Below are positions 18,929 through 28,196 of a DNA stretch of 64,000 nucleotides, one piece after another. Location: the NCBI GenBank assembly GCA_016713025.1, contig JADJPZ010000004.1, forward strand, positions 2,976,001-3,040,000, read 5' to 3'. Numbering within the stretch: the stretch's first letter is position 1; every line of letters begins with the position of its first letter. This DNA is from Saprospiraceae bacterium (GTDB lineage Bacteria > Bacteroidota > Bacteroidia > Chitinophagales > Saprospiraceae). The position numbers and the translations under genes were made by a program. The notes below the pieces were generated by a model, which saw only the letters and a program-made list of their open reading frames with translations, had not been told where the DNA came from and did not search any database.

Positions 18929-20131
18929 ATGAATAACACAGCATCATTTTCTTCCCGAATAATATCCATCGACATCATGAGAGGATTGACCCTTTTTTTG
19001 ATGCTGTTTGTCAATGATTTGTATATGCCGGCTGTACCCCAATGGTTAGGACATACTGAAGCGCAAACTGATGGTATGGGACTTGCAGATTGGGTATTTC
19101 CGGGATTTTTATTTATGGTTGGGATGGCTATTCCTTTTGCGTATATAATCAGAAAACATCATGGAGATACGGATACTACGTATTTCAAACATGTTGTGGT
19201 CAGATCCATGAGTCTGATCCTGATTGGTGTATTGATGGTCAACATAGGACGGTTAAATCCTGCTATGACCGGTATGCCAAAATATTTGTGGGCGTTATGT
19301 ATTTATTTGTGTATCTTTCTGATCTGGAATGATTACAGATTAGTACCTGAAATAATCAGCAAGTACACACCCATACTAAAATCCATGGGATGGATCGGTT
19401 TAGCTACCTGCGTGTTTTTATTTAAAGCAGGGACACCAGCATCACCCGAGTGGCTTATACCCAGCTGGTGGGGCATTCTGGGATTGATCGGCTGGAGTTA
19501 TCTTGTTGGATCTCTGGTATATTTATGGATCAAAGACAAGATTTGGGCATCGCTTCTGATCTGGATGGCATTTGTGGTGCTCAATGGCGCAGATTTGTCT
19601 GGTTATACGGCCTTTTTGGATAAGCTGAAACCCCTTTTTGGCGTCATTCTGGGTGGTAATACTCCTTCTATCGTGCTGGCAGGTCTATTTTCAGGCATAT
19701 TACTGGATAAATACAGATCGAAGCCGGTTTATTTATTCATCACTTATTCAGTTATTGGAGTGCTGTGTATTATTGCAGGGTTTGTCCTACGAAACTGGTT
19801 TATCATTTCTAAAATCATTGCCACTCCCAGCTGGGCTATGATATGCAATGGTATAAGCTTTATTTTGTTTGGGATGTTATTCTTCTACATTGACTACCGA
19901 GGTTACAAAAACAGGTTCTCTATTTTCAGATCAGCCGGGGAAAACTCCCTTACAACCTATCTTGTTCCCGATATGATCTACTATATCATTTGGAGTATAG
20001 GTTTTCCGATGCTCATTTACAAAAATTCGACTATTCCACTGGTTGTCATTTTGGGGTCACTTTTATGGGCATTCATGATGATCAAGTGGTCTTCATGGTT
20101 GGCTAAAAAAGGAATAAAATTAAAACTATAA
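18929..20131 (+). CDS. DUF5009/NagX-like multi-pass membrane protein
   Basis: 400 residues with about ten to eleven transmembrane helices. The opening SRIISIDIMRGLTLFLMLFVND and the following GLADWVFPGFLFMVGMAIPFA are the marks of the DUF5009 family. It is related to heparan-alpha-glucosaminide N-acetyltransferases and NagX proteins, thought to acetylate amino sugars across the membrane. The D and H residues in this opening fit the family. The ATG giving MNNTASFS is preferred over an upstream alternative. It converges on the SDR gene downstream; no operon partner. Confidence 0.8.
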   Translation: MNNTASFSSRIISIDIMRGLTLFLMLFVNDLYMPAVPQWLGHTEAQTDGMGLADWVFPGFLFMVGMAIPFAYIIRKHHGDTDTTYFKHVVVRSMSLILIGVLMVNIGRLNPAMTGMPKYLWALCIYLCIFLIWNDYRLVPEIISKYTPILKSMGWIGLATCVFLFKAGTPASPEWLIPSWWGILGLIGWSYLVGSLVYLWIKDKIWASLLIWMAFVVLNGADLSGYTAFLDKLKPLFGVILGGNTPSIVLAGLFSGILLDKYRSKPVYLFITYSVIGVLCIIAGFVLRNWFIISKIIATPSWAMICNGISFILFGMLFFYIDYRGYKNRFSIFRSAGENSLTTYLVPDMIYYIIWSIGFPMLIYKNSTIPLVVILGSLLWAFMMIKWSSWLAKKGIKLKL

Positions 20132-20142
20132 ATATAAGACGC

Positions 20143-20997
20143 CTACACTGGCCTGTAGTTATCACCAGAAGCCATCGTTTTTGCAACAAGTCTATCTACC
20201 ATCTTATCCGGAAGATATTGTGAAAGCAATTTGAACATCAACTTTTTGCGATGTACAAGATACCTTGTGGCAGGATCTTTAGACTCTAAAATTTTTATAA
20301 TCAGTTGTGTGATATCTCCCACAGGCAATGCAGACTTTTCAGCATTGGCAATCATTTTGTCAGCTGCAGATAGTATCTCGCCATACTCGGTATCTTTATA
20401 CTTATCGAGCGAACCCAGGCTTTTTTCCCATATGGCGGTTTTAATCGGACCAGGCTCGATGGCTACCACCTTGATACCAAACATAGCCAGCTCACGCCTG
20501 TATATATCTGTCATACTCTCCAACGCATGTTTTGATATACAATAAGCTCCGTTGAACGGCGCATTGAATAGCCCGGAAACAGAACTGATATTGATAATTC
20601 TGCCAGGCTGAAATCTTTTATCCACTCCCAAATATGACAATAACAGGTTGGTGATTCTACGCACGGACTTGACATTGACATCCAGCTGTGTTTCAAAATC
20701 ATCTTCTGAAAGGTGTTGAAGTGGCCCGGGCATAGCTACTCCTGCATTATTGATGAGGCAAAAGAGGCCATTTTCCGCGAGCATAGGATATACTGACCCG
20801 ATAGCACTCCTGCACTTGTCTATGTCCCTGACATCAAATTCAAGAATGGTGGCGTTTTCCTTAAATTTAGCCCTGAGCATCTCCGCATCTTCCCGCTTGC
20901 GCACTGTCCCTATGACATGATACCCCAAAGCATGCAAGCTGGCAAATGCATCATATCCTATTCCCGTAGAAACGCCTGTGATCAATATTGTTTTCAT
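20143..20997 (-). CDS. Short-chain dehydrogenase/reductase
   Basis: 284 residues of the classical SDR fold. The cofactor loop is ITGVSTGIGYDAF at residues 5-17. INNAGVAMPGPL marks the NNAG motif, and INISSVSGLFNAPFNGAYCISKHALE contains the catalytic Ser and YxxxK. IEPGPIKTAIWEKS follows the active site. These enzymes oxidise or reduce alcohols and ketones with NAD(P). The C-terminal ~60 residues (DPATRYLVHRKKLMFKLLSQYLP) resemble SDRs acting on lipid or steroid-like substrates, but the substrate is unknown. Confidence 0.87.
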   Translation of the reverse strand: MKTILITGVSTGIGYDAFASLHALGYHVIGTVRKREDAEMLRAKFKENATILEFDVRDIDKCRSAIGSVYPMLAENGLFCLINNAGVAMPGPLQHLSEDDFETQLDVNVKSVRRITNLLLSYLGVDKRFQPGRIINISSVSGLFNAPFNGAYCISKHALESMTDIYRRELAMFGIKVVAIEPGPIKTAIWEKSLGSLDKYKDTEYGEILSAADKMIANAEKSALPVGDITQLIIKILESKDPATRYLVHRKKLMFKLLSQYLPDKMVDRLVAKTMASGDNYRPV

Positions 20998-21169
20998 AAA
21001 AAAGGTTTTGATGTGAAGTTAAAGAAAAAGTAAATGGATTAAAATGTAAAGTAAAATAATAAAACCTAACACCTGGAACGTAACATCTAATGTCTTTAGG
21101 TTAATCCCAAAATTCCGCAAAATAAAACAGATTCAAACGAAATGTATATATTTACCGAAAATTTTTAGA

Positions 21170-22507
21170 ATGCGCCAATTTATAATTTTGATTTTAACCA
21201 TATCGTTTGCTACAGCAGGCATGTCGCAGAAGACATCATTTAAGATCATGACTCAGGAACAAAGATCTATATGGGTAGATAGTATGCTGGAATACAGAAT
21301 AGAAAATATGTTGCCCGATCTCATGAGACGCAGTGGGATAGATATGTGGATCATCATATCCCGGGAGTACAATGAAGATCCTGTCATGAAGACGATGTTG
21401 CCTTCATCGTGGTTGTCAGCCAGGAGGCGTACGATCATGGTGTTTTATGATCCCGGGCCAGGTAAAAAATTAGAAAAAATTGCCATTGCAAGATATGACG
21501 TAGGCCGATTGCTCAAAGGTGAGTGGAACCTTGATGTCTATCCCGATCAGTGGGAAGCTCTTGTCAATGTGGTCAAAAAATACAATCCTGATAAAATAGG
21601 CATCAATACATCCGAGCATTTTGGTCACGCTGATGGACTCGTTGCTACCGAAAAAGAGCATCTGCTTGAAGCATTGCCGCAAGAATATCACTCAAAGATA
21701 ATATCTGCAGAAAATCTTGCCATAGGCTGGCTGGAGACACGCAGCAGCATGGAACTAGAATTTTATAAAGAACTGTGTGCTCTGTCCCGAAGTATCATCA
21801 TGCGTGGTTTTGACCCAAAATTTATCAAAACCGGAAAAACCACCACCGATGACATTGTATGGCGACTCCGCCAGTTAGTCACTGACATGGGTCTCGATGC
21901 GTGGTTTCACCCTACAGTATCAGTGCAGAGAGAAGACAAAACCAACTTTGATCATCTCCGCAGTTTTTCAGGAAGACCCAAAGGTCAGGTGATACAGTAC
22001 GGTGATCTGTTGCATGTGGATTTTGGGATCACTTACAACAGGCTCAACACCGACCAGCAACAGCACTTTTATGTACTCAAACCTGGTGAAAAAGACATCC
22101 CACAAAGCATACAGAAAGCCTTTGCAACGGCCAACAGACTTCAGGACATCCTTACTGACCAGTTTGCCGTATCCCGATCCGGCAATGACATACTTGCAAA
22201 GACACTGCAGCGAGCTAAGGATGAAGGCATCACAGCATCTGTGTACACGCATCCTATAGGATTTCATGGTCATGCTGCGGGACCAACTATCGGTATGTGG
22301 GACCAACAAGGTGGTGTCAAAGGTCCGGGGGACTATGTCGTATATCCACATACCGCCTACTCCATAGAGCTCAATGCCGCATCAGAGATACCCGAGTGGG
22401 GCAAGGTCATCCGCATCATGCTGGAAGAAGACGGATATTATGACGGACAAAAGTTTGAGTATCTGGCGGGAAGGCAGCTCAAGGTATATCCGCTTCGGTT
22501 GAAATAA
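21170..22507 (+). CDS. M24-family peptidase (Xaa-Pro aminopeptidase-like), exported
   Basis: 445 residues beginning with a signal peptide (MRQFIILILTISFATAGMSQ), so it acts in the periplasm or outside. A creatinase-like N-terminal domain precedes the M24 pita-bread domain. Metal ligands are visible: LLHVDFGITYNRLNTDQQQ (two Asp), IGFHGHAAGPTIGMWD (His), YSIELNAASEIPEWG and MLEEDGYYDG (Glu). Enzymes of this fold remove N-terminal residues next to proline, though secreted Bacteroidota members are poorly characterised. Monocistronic, followed by a 1.3 kb non-coding repeat region. Confidence 0.85.
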   Translation: MRQFIILILTISFATAGMSQKTSFKIMTQEQRSIWVDSMLEYRIENMLPDLMRRSGIDMWIIISREYNEDPVMKTMLPSSWLSARRRTIMVFYDPGPGKKLEKIAIARYDVGRLLKGEWNLDVYPDQWEALVNVVKKYNPDKIGINTSEHFGHADGLVATEKEHLLEALPQEYHSKIISAENLAIGWLETRSSMELEFYKELCALSRSIIMRGFDPKFIKTGKTTTDDIVWRLRQLVTDMGLDAWFHPTVSVQREDKTNFDHLRSFSGRPKGQVIQYGDLLHVDFGITYNRLNTDQQQHFYVLKPGEKDIPQSIQKAFATANRLQDILTDQFAVSRSGNDILAKTLQRAKDEGITASVYTHPIGFHGHAAGPTIGMWDQQGGVKGPGDYVVYPHTAYSIELNAASEIPEWGKVIRIMLEEDGYYDGQKFEYLAGRQLKVYPLRLK

Positions 22508-22957
22508 TTTTCTTTTATTTGTGAATCTAATGGAGTCTGTCATAGCGGTCCGCTACGATACAATATCACAAGGCTTCCAGCCTGCATTGTTAATGATTCT
22601 TACACGCTTTCAAGTATTTATGCCCCGTGACGACTGAGCTTTTCCCTTTAAACGAATGATGTATCTATACCGACGATAATTTTTTTGAGAAAAATAATGT
22701 CTTCATTATAAAGACGACAAATGTTCATGACGATAAATGTCCTGATTTTAAATCACTTTAAAGACATGCTTTGATTCGTCCTTACTCAAAATCAATATGT
22801 TGGGTAGGTCATTCTTCGCATACCATTTTATTTTGAGTATAAAATAATACTTTGTCTAATTATACGGACTTTCCGATTTATTGGAAAACTGTTGGGTTAA
22901 CCCAACAGTTGTGACCCTAATTTACCAATACTTCTATCTTTAACTAAGAAAAAATAT
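22508..22957. other. Non-coding region with a 24 bp perfect palindrome
   Basis: No gene is supported in this AT-rich stretch. A perfect palindrome centred on GGGTTAACCC occupies 22887-22910. It is followed by a MITE-like repeat starting at 22958. Confidence 0.5.
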
Positions 22958-23432
22958 GAGTGTATCCCAAAATTGCACTTTAATATAAAATTTTTAAGTT
23001 TCCAATTTAGTGGATTATCCTAGTAATTAAGAGATAAAGGGTGGGATGTCTCAAGCGTAGCTTGACAGGCTCTTCAGAGCCTGCCAAGCTATGCTTGTGA
23101 ATGAGGGTAGCGAGAAGGTAATTTGGCTTTTCTTACCCCTGCCACTTATAGGGGAATCCTGCGCTTTTATTAGTAGAATTTGGGTGGGTCAGGAATGAGG
23201 GTAGCGGGAAGGTAATTTGGCTTTTCTTACCCCTGCCCCTAAAGGGGAATCCTGCGCTTTTATTAGTAGAATTTGGGTGGGTCAGGAATGAGGGTAGCGG
23301 GCAGTTTTCTTACCCCTGCCCCTAAAGGCCCCTAAAGGGGAATCCTGCGCTTTTATTAGTAGAATTTGGGTGGGTCAGGAATGAGGGTAGCGGGCAGTTT
23401 AAACAATTTTAATGCAAAAAAGGGATACACCC
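22958..23432. mobile_element. MITE-like element, family R1, expanded copy
   Basis: The ends are imperfect inverted repeats (GAGTGTATCCC at the left, GGGATACACCC at the right). They are flanked by near-identical 8-mers AAAAATAT (22950-22957) and AAAAATCT (23433-23440), a likely target duplication. No coding capacity. The first 85 bp and last 40 bp match a 155 bp copy at 38520-38674. Here the interior has grown by a ~93 bp tandem repeat. It is presumably mobilised in trans by an unknown transposase. Confidence 0.65.
23103..23400. repeat. About 3.2 tandem copies of a 93-94 bp unit
   Basis: Unit starts (GAGGGTAGCG) fall at 23103, 23197, 23290 and 23383. Each unit contains the short palindromic CCCCTGCCCCTAAAGGGG followed by AATCCTGCGC and GAATTTGGGTGGGTC. 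The third unit has a small internal duplication of CCCCTAAAGG. The repeat lies inside the R1 element. There are no spacers of the kind that would suggest CRISPR. Confidence 0.85.
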
Positions 23433-23857
23433 AAAAATCTCAGGTTTCCGTTTAATTACATTTTGTTGAAAGTGTCATTGACTTAGATTTTTGAAGGTGA
23501 CAAAGCAGAAATAAACCAAAAAAAATTAAATTTGGCAATATAACTGATAACTATCAATTCGTTTTGTGGTCACTTAGTTTGCAGAGTGTCGCAAGAATAA
23601 TCATATGACAAATCGCCAACAAGAAAAATTAAAACACATACCGATCAAATATAATATATCTTTTTTGCCATTTTTCTTTCCTATTTGCGTAAAAATGTTT
23701 TACATTTGCAGAGTGTCAAACTGACATTTACCCCGAATCAATTTTTTCTTTTTTTTCCAATTCATACCATCTGTACGTGGTCTGAAATAGTAGGTGTTAT
23801 CAACAATCGGAATTTTAGGAATATATTTTATTAAATCATTAAAATCAAATTTAAGTT

Positions 23858-24754
23858 ATGAGAAAGTTATTTACATTTTTTTTATTTGTGCTTATAAACT
23901 CTAGTATATTTAGTGCAACTTTTAGAACTTATATCGGCTACACGGTTAGTGGAAACACTTATTTTTTGCATGTTGATAGTGATCCTGTTTCTGGAGAGTA
24001 TGGATTAATTGGACAATTAAGATACACTCCATCAGGTGGCGGTGGTGACCAAACAACAGGTTGGTCACTTCAGGGAAGTCCGACGCCCAATAATACAACT
24101 CAACGATATATTATATCTGTCACAATACCGCCTGGTGCAACAAATCTTCATTATGAAATCGCAAATCGAAATCAATCTGGCAATGATTACGGATGGACAG
24201 GATTTCAAGTCCTAAGCGGGCCATTACCAATAATAATTTCAAACTTTTCAATAAATGGAAATAACAGCAAAGCAAATTTATTCTGGTCCACCGCCTCCGA
24301 AACCAACAACGACTATTTCGAAGTGCTGCATAGCTCTACAGGCAAAGACTGGCAGATGTTGGGCATGGTCAAAGGTGCCGGCAACAGCAATACTACGCAG
24401 GAATACAGTTTTGTGCACAATACTCCAGCCAAAGGAAAATCTTTCTACAGACTAAGACAGGTGGACTATGACGGTAAGTATGAGTACTCTCCTATCCGAT
24501 CAGTTGTAAGCCAGAGCGTCAGAAAAGAAATCAGCTTGGCACCCAATCCTGCTTCAGATCTCGTCTCCATCATTCATGATGGCAGCAGCACAACCTTTGA
24601 CATCAGTATCAGAGACATCACCGGAAGGACGATCACTGAATATAAAAACTATAGCGCTGAGACTTTGGACATTTCTCTGTTGTCATCTGGATTATATACT
24701 ATCACTATCACATCTGACGGAGAGACAACCACACAAAGATTGATCAAGGAGTAA
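23858..24754 (+). CDS. Secreted protein with type IX (type A) C-terminal sorting domain
   Basis: 298 residues with a signal peptide (MRKLFTFFLFVLINSSIFSA). A beta-rich region of ~110 residues follows, then a FN3-like segment (FSINGNNSKANLFWSTASETNNDYFEVLHSS..GKSFYRLRQVDYDGKYEYSPI) very common in Bacteroidota exoproteins. The last 70 residues (ISLAPNPASDLVSI..IRDITGRTI..LLSSGLYTITITSDG..TQRLIKE) are the type A sorting signal, removed after export through the type IX system. A Bacteroidota -7 type element TACATTTG lies at 23701-23708. No enzymatic domain is recognised. Confidence 0.85.
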   Translation: MRKLFTFFLFVLINSSIFSATFRTYIGYTVSGNTYFLHVDSDPVSGEYGLIGQLRYTPSGGGGDQTTGWSLQGSPTPNNTTQRYIISVTIPPGATNLHYEIANRNQSGNDYGWTGFQVLSGPLPIIISNFSINGNNSKANLFWSTASETNNDYFEVLHSSTGKDWQMLGMVKGAGNSNTTQEYSFVHNTPAKGKSFYRLRQVDYDGKYEYSPIRSVVSQSVRKEISLAPNPASDLVSIIHDGSSTTFDISIRDITGRTITEYKNYSAETLDISLLSSGLYTITITSDGETTTQRLIKE

Positions 24755-24786
24755 GTTTCCCTTGTCATTATAAAAATCGAGTAAGA

Positions 24787-24821
24787 GACAAAGGTAATTA
24801 AAAAAATAGATTACCTTTGTC
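24787..24821. terminator. 12 bp perfect hairpin downstream of the type IX substrate gene
   Basis: GACAAAGGTAAT at 24787-24798 pairs with ATTACCTTTGTC at 24810-24821 around an A-rich loop. It may terminate the plus-strand gene ending at 24754. It could also be the last helix (domain VI region) of the minus-strand intron that follows. Confidence 0.5.
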
Positions 24822-26697
24822 GTCTTCTCACCACCTATGTACTTACGTGTACGGCGGTTTCTTTAGGTGGATTTGCAGATGGTTGTAGTTGGAGACTAAA
24901 TCGTAGTATCCAATCTTTGTAAACCACTCGTTATTCATCCCGATATTGGTGCCTGGAGTGTTTGATAGACGCCACCAGCCTTTGCCCTTAGGGCTGTCAG
25001 CCAGCTCAATTTCTCACTTACGCCTTGGCTCCTTAGGAATCTGACAATACCAATCTTGCGTTTGCATTGTTTTATCCTAAAGCATCTTATTCGTCTTTTC
25101 AGCCAGCTGTTGATTCTTTCTATCTTCGATTTCATTTCTGATCTCTTGAAGTATTGTAACCAACCACGCAATAAGCTATTTACTTCCTTTATCAACTGAT
25201 CCAGACTGTCCCACGTCGACGTGATGTCAATCTTTAGCTTCGACTTAAGTCGTAATTCGCTCGGCTTACTTAGATAAAGGCGACCACCACCACCTAGACT
25301 ATGACCTAAAACGCTACTTCATGTACTTTCCGTACTCCGCTCTTTCTACATTTACTTTCAGACGCATTTTCTTAGTTATGTATTCGCTAATGCTAACATA
25401 TACCCGTTCGGCACTTTGTTTACTTCTTACAAAGATCAAAACGTCATCTGCGTATCTTACATAACTCAGTCCACGCCTAGCCAGTTCTTGGTCCAGTTCA
25501 TCTAATACGATGTTGGATAACAGGACTCAGCGGGCTTCCTTGTGGTGTCCCCTTTATCCGTTGATGCGATACGCCACCTAACAGTATGCCACTACGTAGT
25601 ATCTTTCTGATTAGGTCTAGTAATCGTTTGTCACCCATCCGTAAACTCAGATGCCACATCAATCGGCTATGATTCACTTCATCAAAGAATTTCTAAGTCG
25701 ATGTCGACTACCGTGTCTTCCCTGTTTTAACGGTGACTGGGCTAACTTTAGTGCGCTCTCTGTTCCACGGCCTGGCCTAAATCCATGGCTGCTTTCCGTA
25801 AATGTAACTTCATAATCCTTACCATCACTTGGCTGATTGCTTGCTGTACAACTCGGTCTTTTATCGTCGGTATGCCCAGTAGCCTTTTGCCCCCTTTGGG
25901 TTTCGGTATCTCTACTCCACGTACTAATGAAGGGCGATAGTCTCCGTTTAGGATTTCTGTCTTTAGTGCTCCATGGTGCGTTCTAAACCATTTTCCGAAC
26001 TCCTTGACATCTATTCCATCTACTCCCGGACTACCTGCGTTCGTTTTCACGTGTCGGTAGGCTTTTACTAGATCCTTAGCGACGCTATCTCTTCCAGTAC
26101 GTTCATGTCTGTCTCTCTCTTGCCAGCATCTGGAAGTCCACTTGGACATACCTTTCCACTCCGTCGTACCATACGGGTAGTTCATCATTGAATAGGCTGC
26201 TATTATTTCCTTCTCCCTGTCCAGCAGGTTGCATTGGTTTAGCATTTTCCTTGTCCTTAATCATTGGCCTTTACCATTACTTTCAAAAAAAATTAACATC
26301 CTAAAGATTCGATCCTTCGCTCCACATCCATTACAGATGATTCTTCACTACTATGATCTCTGCTGACTTCCTTTAAATAGTCCTTTACTTCCCTTGCGCT
26401 TTGTTCCGTCTCAGGTCGCTATTTATAGGATCTCCCAAGGTAAGTTCAATCTCTTTCCGTGTAACTGACATATTTTACTACCATTGTTTACGTCCGACTA
26501 TTGGGCTTCGCAATCTATTGCTCACTTACCCACAATGTAAGCCTTATAATATGTTTCTGTTCGTTCAATCACACTTTTGCCGCCTGCTTCCTTCAGATTC
26601 TCAATTACTCAAGACACCCTTGCTATTGGCTAACGATTCCTATCGGCTGGCTCGTCGAGGACTTTCACCCCTTAGATATTAAACATGCTTGGCGCAC
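24822..26697 (-). mobile_element. Group IIC-type intron, decayed
   Basis: On the minus strand the element opens with GTGCGCC (26697-26691), the usual group II 5' end. Directly upstream is a stem-loop terminator with a T-tail (26701-26740), which is the preferred target of class C introns. A candidate domain V (GCCGTAC..GTAC helix) lies near 24827-24871, just before the 3' end. The interior encodes a broken reverse transcriptase/maturase. The exact 3' end is unresolved, and could lie at or past the 24787-24821 hairpin. Ribozyme domains I-IV should occupy 26250-26690. Confidence 0.72.
24935..26245 (-). pseudogene. ltrA: Group II intron reverse transcriptase/maturase (LtrA-type), several frameshifts
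   Basis: The N-terminal fragment (26245-25748) contains DLVKAYRHVKTNAGSPGVDGID, VEIPKPKGGKRLLGIPTIKDRVVQQAI: RT motifs 0-2. A YADDVLIF catalytic motif is readable on the minus strand at about 25463-25440, in a different frame. The C-terminal fragment (25195-24935) reads LLRGWLQYFKRSEMKSKIERINSWLKRRIRC, the maturase domain. The full protein would be about 430 residues; it is broken by at least two frameshifts and stops between 25195 and 25748. No activity is expected. Confidence 0.85.
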
Positions 26698-26700
26698 AAC

Positions 26701-26740
26701 AAAAGCGGTGTAACACTCAAAAAAGTTTTACACCGCTTTT
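26701..26740. terminator. Bidirectional intrinsic terminator, target of the group IIC intron
   Basis: AAAAGCGGTGTAA (26701-26713) pairs exactly with TTACACCGCTTTT (26728-26740) with a 14-base loop and T-runs on both strands. It immediately precedes the intron 5' end on the minus strand. Confidence 0.75.
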
Positions 26741-26811
26741 TTAATTAATGTGGCTCGCTATATAATTTAACATGAATTCGAGGATAAGAGAATTGAAGCT
26801 AATGTGGTTTA

Positions 26812-26966
26812 AGAGTATGTTTAAAATTTTTTTTAGTTGTAAATCAAGAGATTATGGTTCTGGCGATAAAATAATTAACGAATTTAGTGAACTAAATGAG
26901 GCGATTATTTTGAAGCCAGGTTCATAATATATTGATTTTAAGGCAATAAAAATTTAAACATACTCT
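26812..26966. mobile_element. MITE-like element R3 (155 bp)
   Basis: The terminal inverted repeats AGAGTATGTTTAAA (left) and TTTAAACATACTCT (right) match exactly and continue imperfectly into T- and A-runs. The interior is AT-rich with no convincing frame. No second copy is seen in the window and the target duplication is not clear. Confidence 0.55.
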
Positions 26967-27031
26967 AAGCTCAAGTCGATAGGAGAAAAATTGGGGTATT
27001 GATTTAATATATTAGACCATTTTATTAAAAG

Positions 27032-27975
27032 AAGGAGCGTTAGCTCTGACATCTTAGTAAAATGACTTAAATAATGGACAATAAGGGGCGTAGCCCTGAT
27101 ATCTTAAATGATGCTGAAATTGTTTTGAGATTACAGGGCTAACGCCCTGATTATATGTTTTGAGCCACTGATTACAAAGATTACCGGGCTACGCCCCTAT
27201 TATCAAAACGGTACTGTAACATACCTTTACCCGAATTCACGTTAAAATACTTTAGGCCGATGAAGAAGGCAAATAAGGAGCGTTAGCTCTGACATCTTAG
27301 TAAAATGACATAAATAATGGACAATAAGGGGCGTAGCCCTGATATCTTCAATGATGCTGAAATTGTTTTGAGATTACAGGGCTAACGCCCCTGATTATAT
27401 GTTTTGAGCCACTGATTACAAAGATTACTGGGCTACGCCCCTATTATCAAAACGGTACTGTAACATACCTTTACCCGAATTCACGTTAAAATACTTGAGG
27501 CCGATGAAGAAGGCAAAGAAGGAGCGTTAGCTCTGACATCTTAGTAAAATGACTTAAATAATGGACAATAAGGGGCGTAGCCCTGATATCTTAAATGATG
27601 TTGAAATTGTTTTGAGATTACAGGGCTAACGCCCCTGATTATATGTTTTGAGCCACTGATTACAAAGATTACCGGGCTACGCCCCTATTATCAAAACGGT
27701 ACTATAACATACCTTAACCCGAATTCACGTTAAAATACTTTAGGCCGATGAAAAAGGCAAAGAAGGAGCGTGAACTCCGACATCTTTGTAAAATGACTTA
27801 AATAATGGACAATAAGGGGCGTAGCCCTGATATCTTAAATGATGTTGAAATTGTTTTGAGATTACAGGGCTAACGCCCCTGATTATATGTTTTGAGCCAC
27901 TGATTACAAAGATTACTGGGCTACGCCCCTATTATCAAAACGGTACTGTAACATACCTTTACCCGAATTCAAGTT
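27032..27975. repeat. Four tandem copies of a ~244 bp non-coding unit
   Basis: Units start at 27032, 27275, 27519 and 27763 (AAGGAGCG..), giving periods of 243, 244 and 244 bp with only a few differences. Each contains four short palindrome-related motifs: GAGCGTTAGCTC, GGGGCGTAGCCCT, AGGGCTAACGCCCC and GGGCTACGCCCC. Units are separated by an identical tail ending in ACCCGAATTCACGTTAAAAT. No frame runs through the units. It lies between the intron and a MITE, in a region with no gene from 26741 to 28196. Confidence 0.9.
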
Positions 27976-28028
27976 AATTTATAATTTTTATCTATTTAAA
28001 ATAGTATTCAACTGATAGCCAATTGAAT

Positions 28029-28189
28029 TGGGTGTATTTCATTTTTTCGCTTCACATTAAAAATCACCATTTTATTATTTCGCGATTCAGGCAAGATGCC
28101 TGTCTATATTGCATCGTAGCCGGAAGCTACGACGACAAACGAAACTTGATAAGAAATCGAGCAAAGGGCGAAAAAATGAAATGCACCCA
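28029..28189. mobile_element. MITE R2 (161 bp) with 6 bp target duplication
   Basis: The ends are inverted repeats of about 21 bp with one mismatch (left TGGGTGTATTTCATTTTTTC; the right end reads GAAAAAATGAAATGCACCCA). The sequence TTGAAT flanks it on both sides (28023-28028 and 28190-28195). No coding capacity. The right duplication ends one base from the stop codon of the neighbouring minus-strand gene, so it sits in its 3' flank. Confidence 0.8.
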
Positions 28190-28196
28190 TTGAATT

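Noticed and set aside
25433..25463. YADD reverse transcriptase motif as a retron or defence RT
   Set aside because: It belongs to a frameshifted LtrA-type protein with a maturase domain inside group II intron ends.
26401..26713. Overlapping plus-strand frames upstream of the terminator
   Set aside because: They lie antisense to the ribozyme part of the group II intron and have no family resemblance.
23103..27975. Tandem repeats at 23103-23400 and 27032-27975 as CRISPR arrays
   Set aside because: Units are 93 and 244 bp, contiguous, with no unique spacers, and no cas genes are present.
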